Positions 6,271-6,850 of a DNA stretch of 6,850 bases are shown here, one piece after another; position 1 is the first letter of the stretch; the number at the start of each line of letters is the position of its first letter. The notes under the pieces were generated by a model. It saw nothing but the letters and a program-made list of their open reading frames with translations. It was not told where the DNA came from and made no database searches. The DNA comes from an uncultured Sphingobium sp. Its GTDB lineage: Bacteria; Pseudomonadota; Alphaproteobacteria; Sphingomonadales; Sphingomonadaceae. Where the stretch lies: positions 1 to 6,850 of the forward strand of contig CAMLFF010000175.1 in the NCBI GenBank assembly GCA_946479185.1. Direction: 5' to 3'. A program made the position numbers and the translations under genes.

Positions 6271-6850
6271 CAGAATGCCTGCCCGATAGAGACATAGATC
6301 GACACACGGGATTCGCCCGGTTGTCTGTTGAGCGGCGTGGCGACATCGAGCCGCATTGGGCCGAAATTGGTGTAGAAGCGCCCGCCAATGCCCACGCCGT
6401 AGCGCCAGTCATTAAAGCCGGGGATCTGGCTGGTATAAACCTGCCCGGCATCGACAAAGCCCACGACGCCATAGTCGCCAAAGCGATAGCGCACTTCTGC
6501 TGCCGCCTCGACAAGGCTGCGGCCGCCGATGGGGCGGTCATCCGGATCTTTGGGACCGAGCTCCTGATAGCCAAAGCCGCGCACCGATCCGCCGCCGCCG
6601 CCATAGAAGCGCCGCGAAGGCGCGATCTGTTCGCGGTCGGCGCCGGCGATCATGCCGACGCGTGCCCGACCTGCGATAACGATATTGTCGGCCACGGGAT
6701 AATAGCCCGTGCCTTCCAGCACGGCGCGTCCATAGGTCTGCGTGCCGCTGCCGAGCGAGGCTTCTGGCGAGAGGCGCGCGGAAATGCGGAAGCCTTTGGT
6801 GGGGTCGAGCAACGAATTGGATGTGTCGAATGTCACCTGGCCTGGCAGCG
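6270..6850 (-). CDS. tamA: TamA, Omp85-family outer-membrane barrel, C-terminal fragment (5' end outside window)
   Basis: This is the last third of the beta-barrel of a TamA/BamA-type outer-membrane protein, the outer-membrane half of the translocation and assembly module. The frame is open to the right edge: L-P-G-Q precedes the GTG at 6836, so that GTG is internal and the gene continues outside. The signature loop-6 motif VRGF is encoded at 6584-6573, within 'RRFYGGGGGSVRGFGYQELGP', the classic Omp85 'RFxxGGxxSVRGF' block. Other family features are 'LLDPTKGFRISARL', 'GDYGVVGFVDAGQVY', 'GVGIGGRFYTNFGPMRLDVATPLNR', and a last strand ending in the terminal Phe needed for barrel assembly. The POTRA domains lie outside the window. 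It is called TamA rather than BamA because tamB follows directly with a one-base stop/start overlap. Its Omp85 membership is certain; the TamA assignment rests on context. Confidence 0.93.
   Translation of the reverse strand, partial: LPGQVTFDTSNSLLDPTKGFRISARLSPEASLGSGTQTYGRAVLEGTGYYPVADNIVIAGRARVGMIAGADREQIAPSRRFYGGGGGSVRGFGYQELGPKDPDDRPIGGRSLVEAAAEVRYRFGDYGVVGFVDAGQVYTSQIPGFNDWRYGVGIGGRFYTNFGPMRLDVATPLNRQPGESRVSIYVSIGQAF

Noticed and set aside
6834..6836. GTG as the start of a short 188-residue barrel protein
   Set aside because: The frame continues upstream to the window edge with typical Omp85 sequence, so this is an internal valine of tamA.

Overview
The window looks like chromosomal DNA of an alphaproteobacterium, most likely a sphingomonad (order Sphingomonadales). 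The reasons are the high-GC codon use, the tamA-tamB pair with an alphaproteobacterial-style TamB ending in YRKDY, and a candidate EcfG-type (general stress response) promoter. The lineage is inferred from overall character, not from a marker gene.

Layout, left to right. Positions 2-331 (+) hold the C-terminal end of a LysR-type regulator whose start lies outside the window. It converges on, and overlaps by 4 bases, a small unrecognised membrane protein gene at 328-654 (-). That gene has its own strong Shine-Dalgarno and an EcfG-like promoter candidate in the 71-base gap at 655-725, the only sizeable intergenic space in the window. Everything from 726 to the right edge is one tightly packed leftward block, transcribed in the order tamA (3' end only, 6270-6850), tamB (2044-6270), a 73-residue predicted lipoprotein (1823-2044) and a YihY/BrkB-family inner-membrane protein (726-1820). 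The first two junctions are TGATG stop/start overlaps and the third is a 2-base gap, so the four genes very probably form one operon with coupled translation.

How they may work together. TamA is an Omp85-family outer-membrane barrel. TamB is an inner-membrane-anchored, periplasm-spanning beta-rich protein of the AsmA-like class, linked to outer-membrane protein assembly and to phospholipid movement between the membranes. The co-transcribed lipoprotein and the polytopic YihY protein are therefore candidates for extra parts of, or functions allied to, the envelope-building TAM machinery. This is inference from gene order. No mobile element, CRISPR array, rRNA or tRNA was seen. The window is mostly ordinary core genome; the most interesting points are the unnamed lipoprotein, the YihY linkage, and the possibly stress-regulated small membrane protein.
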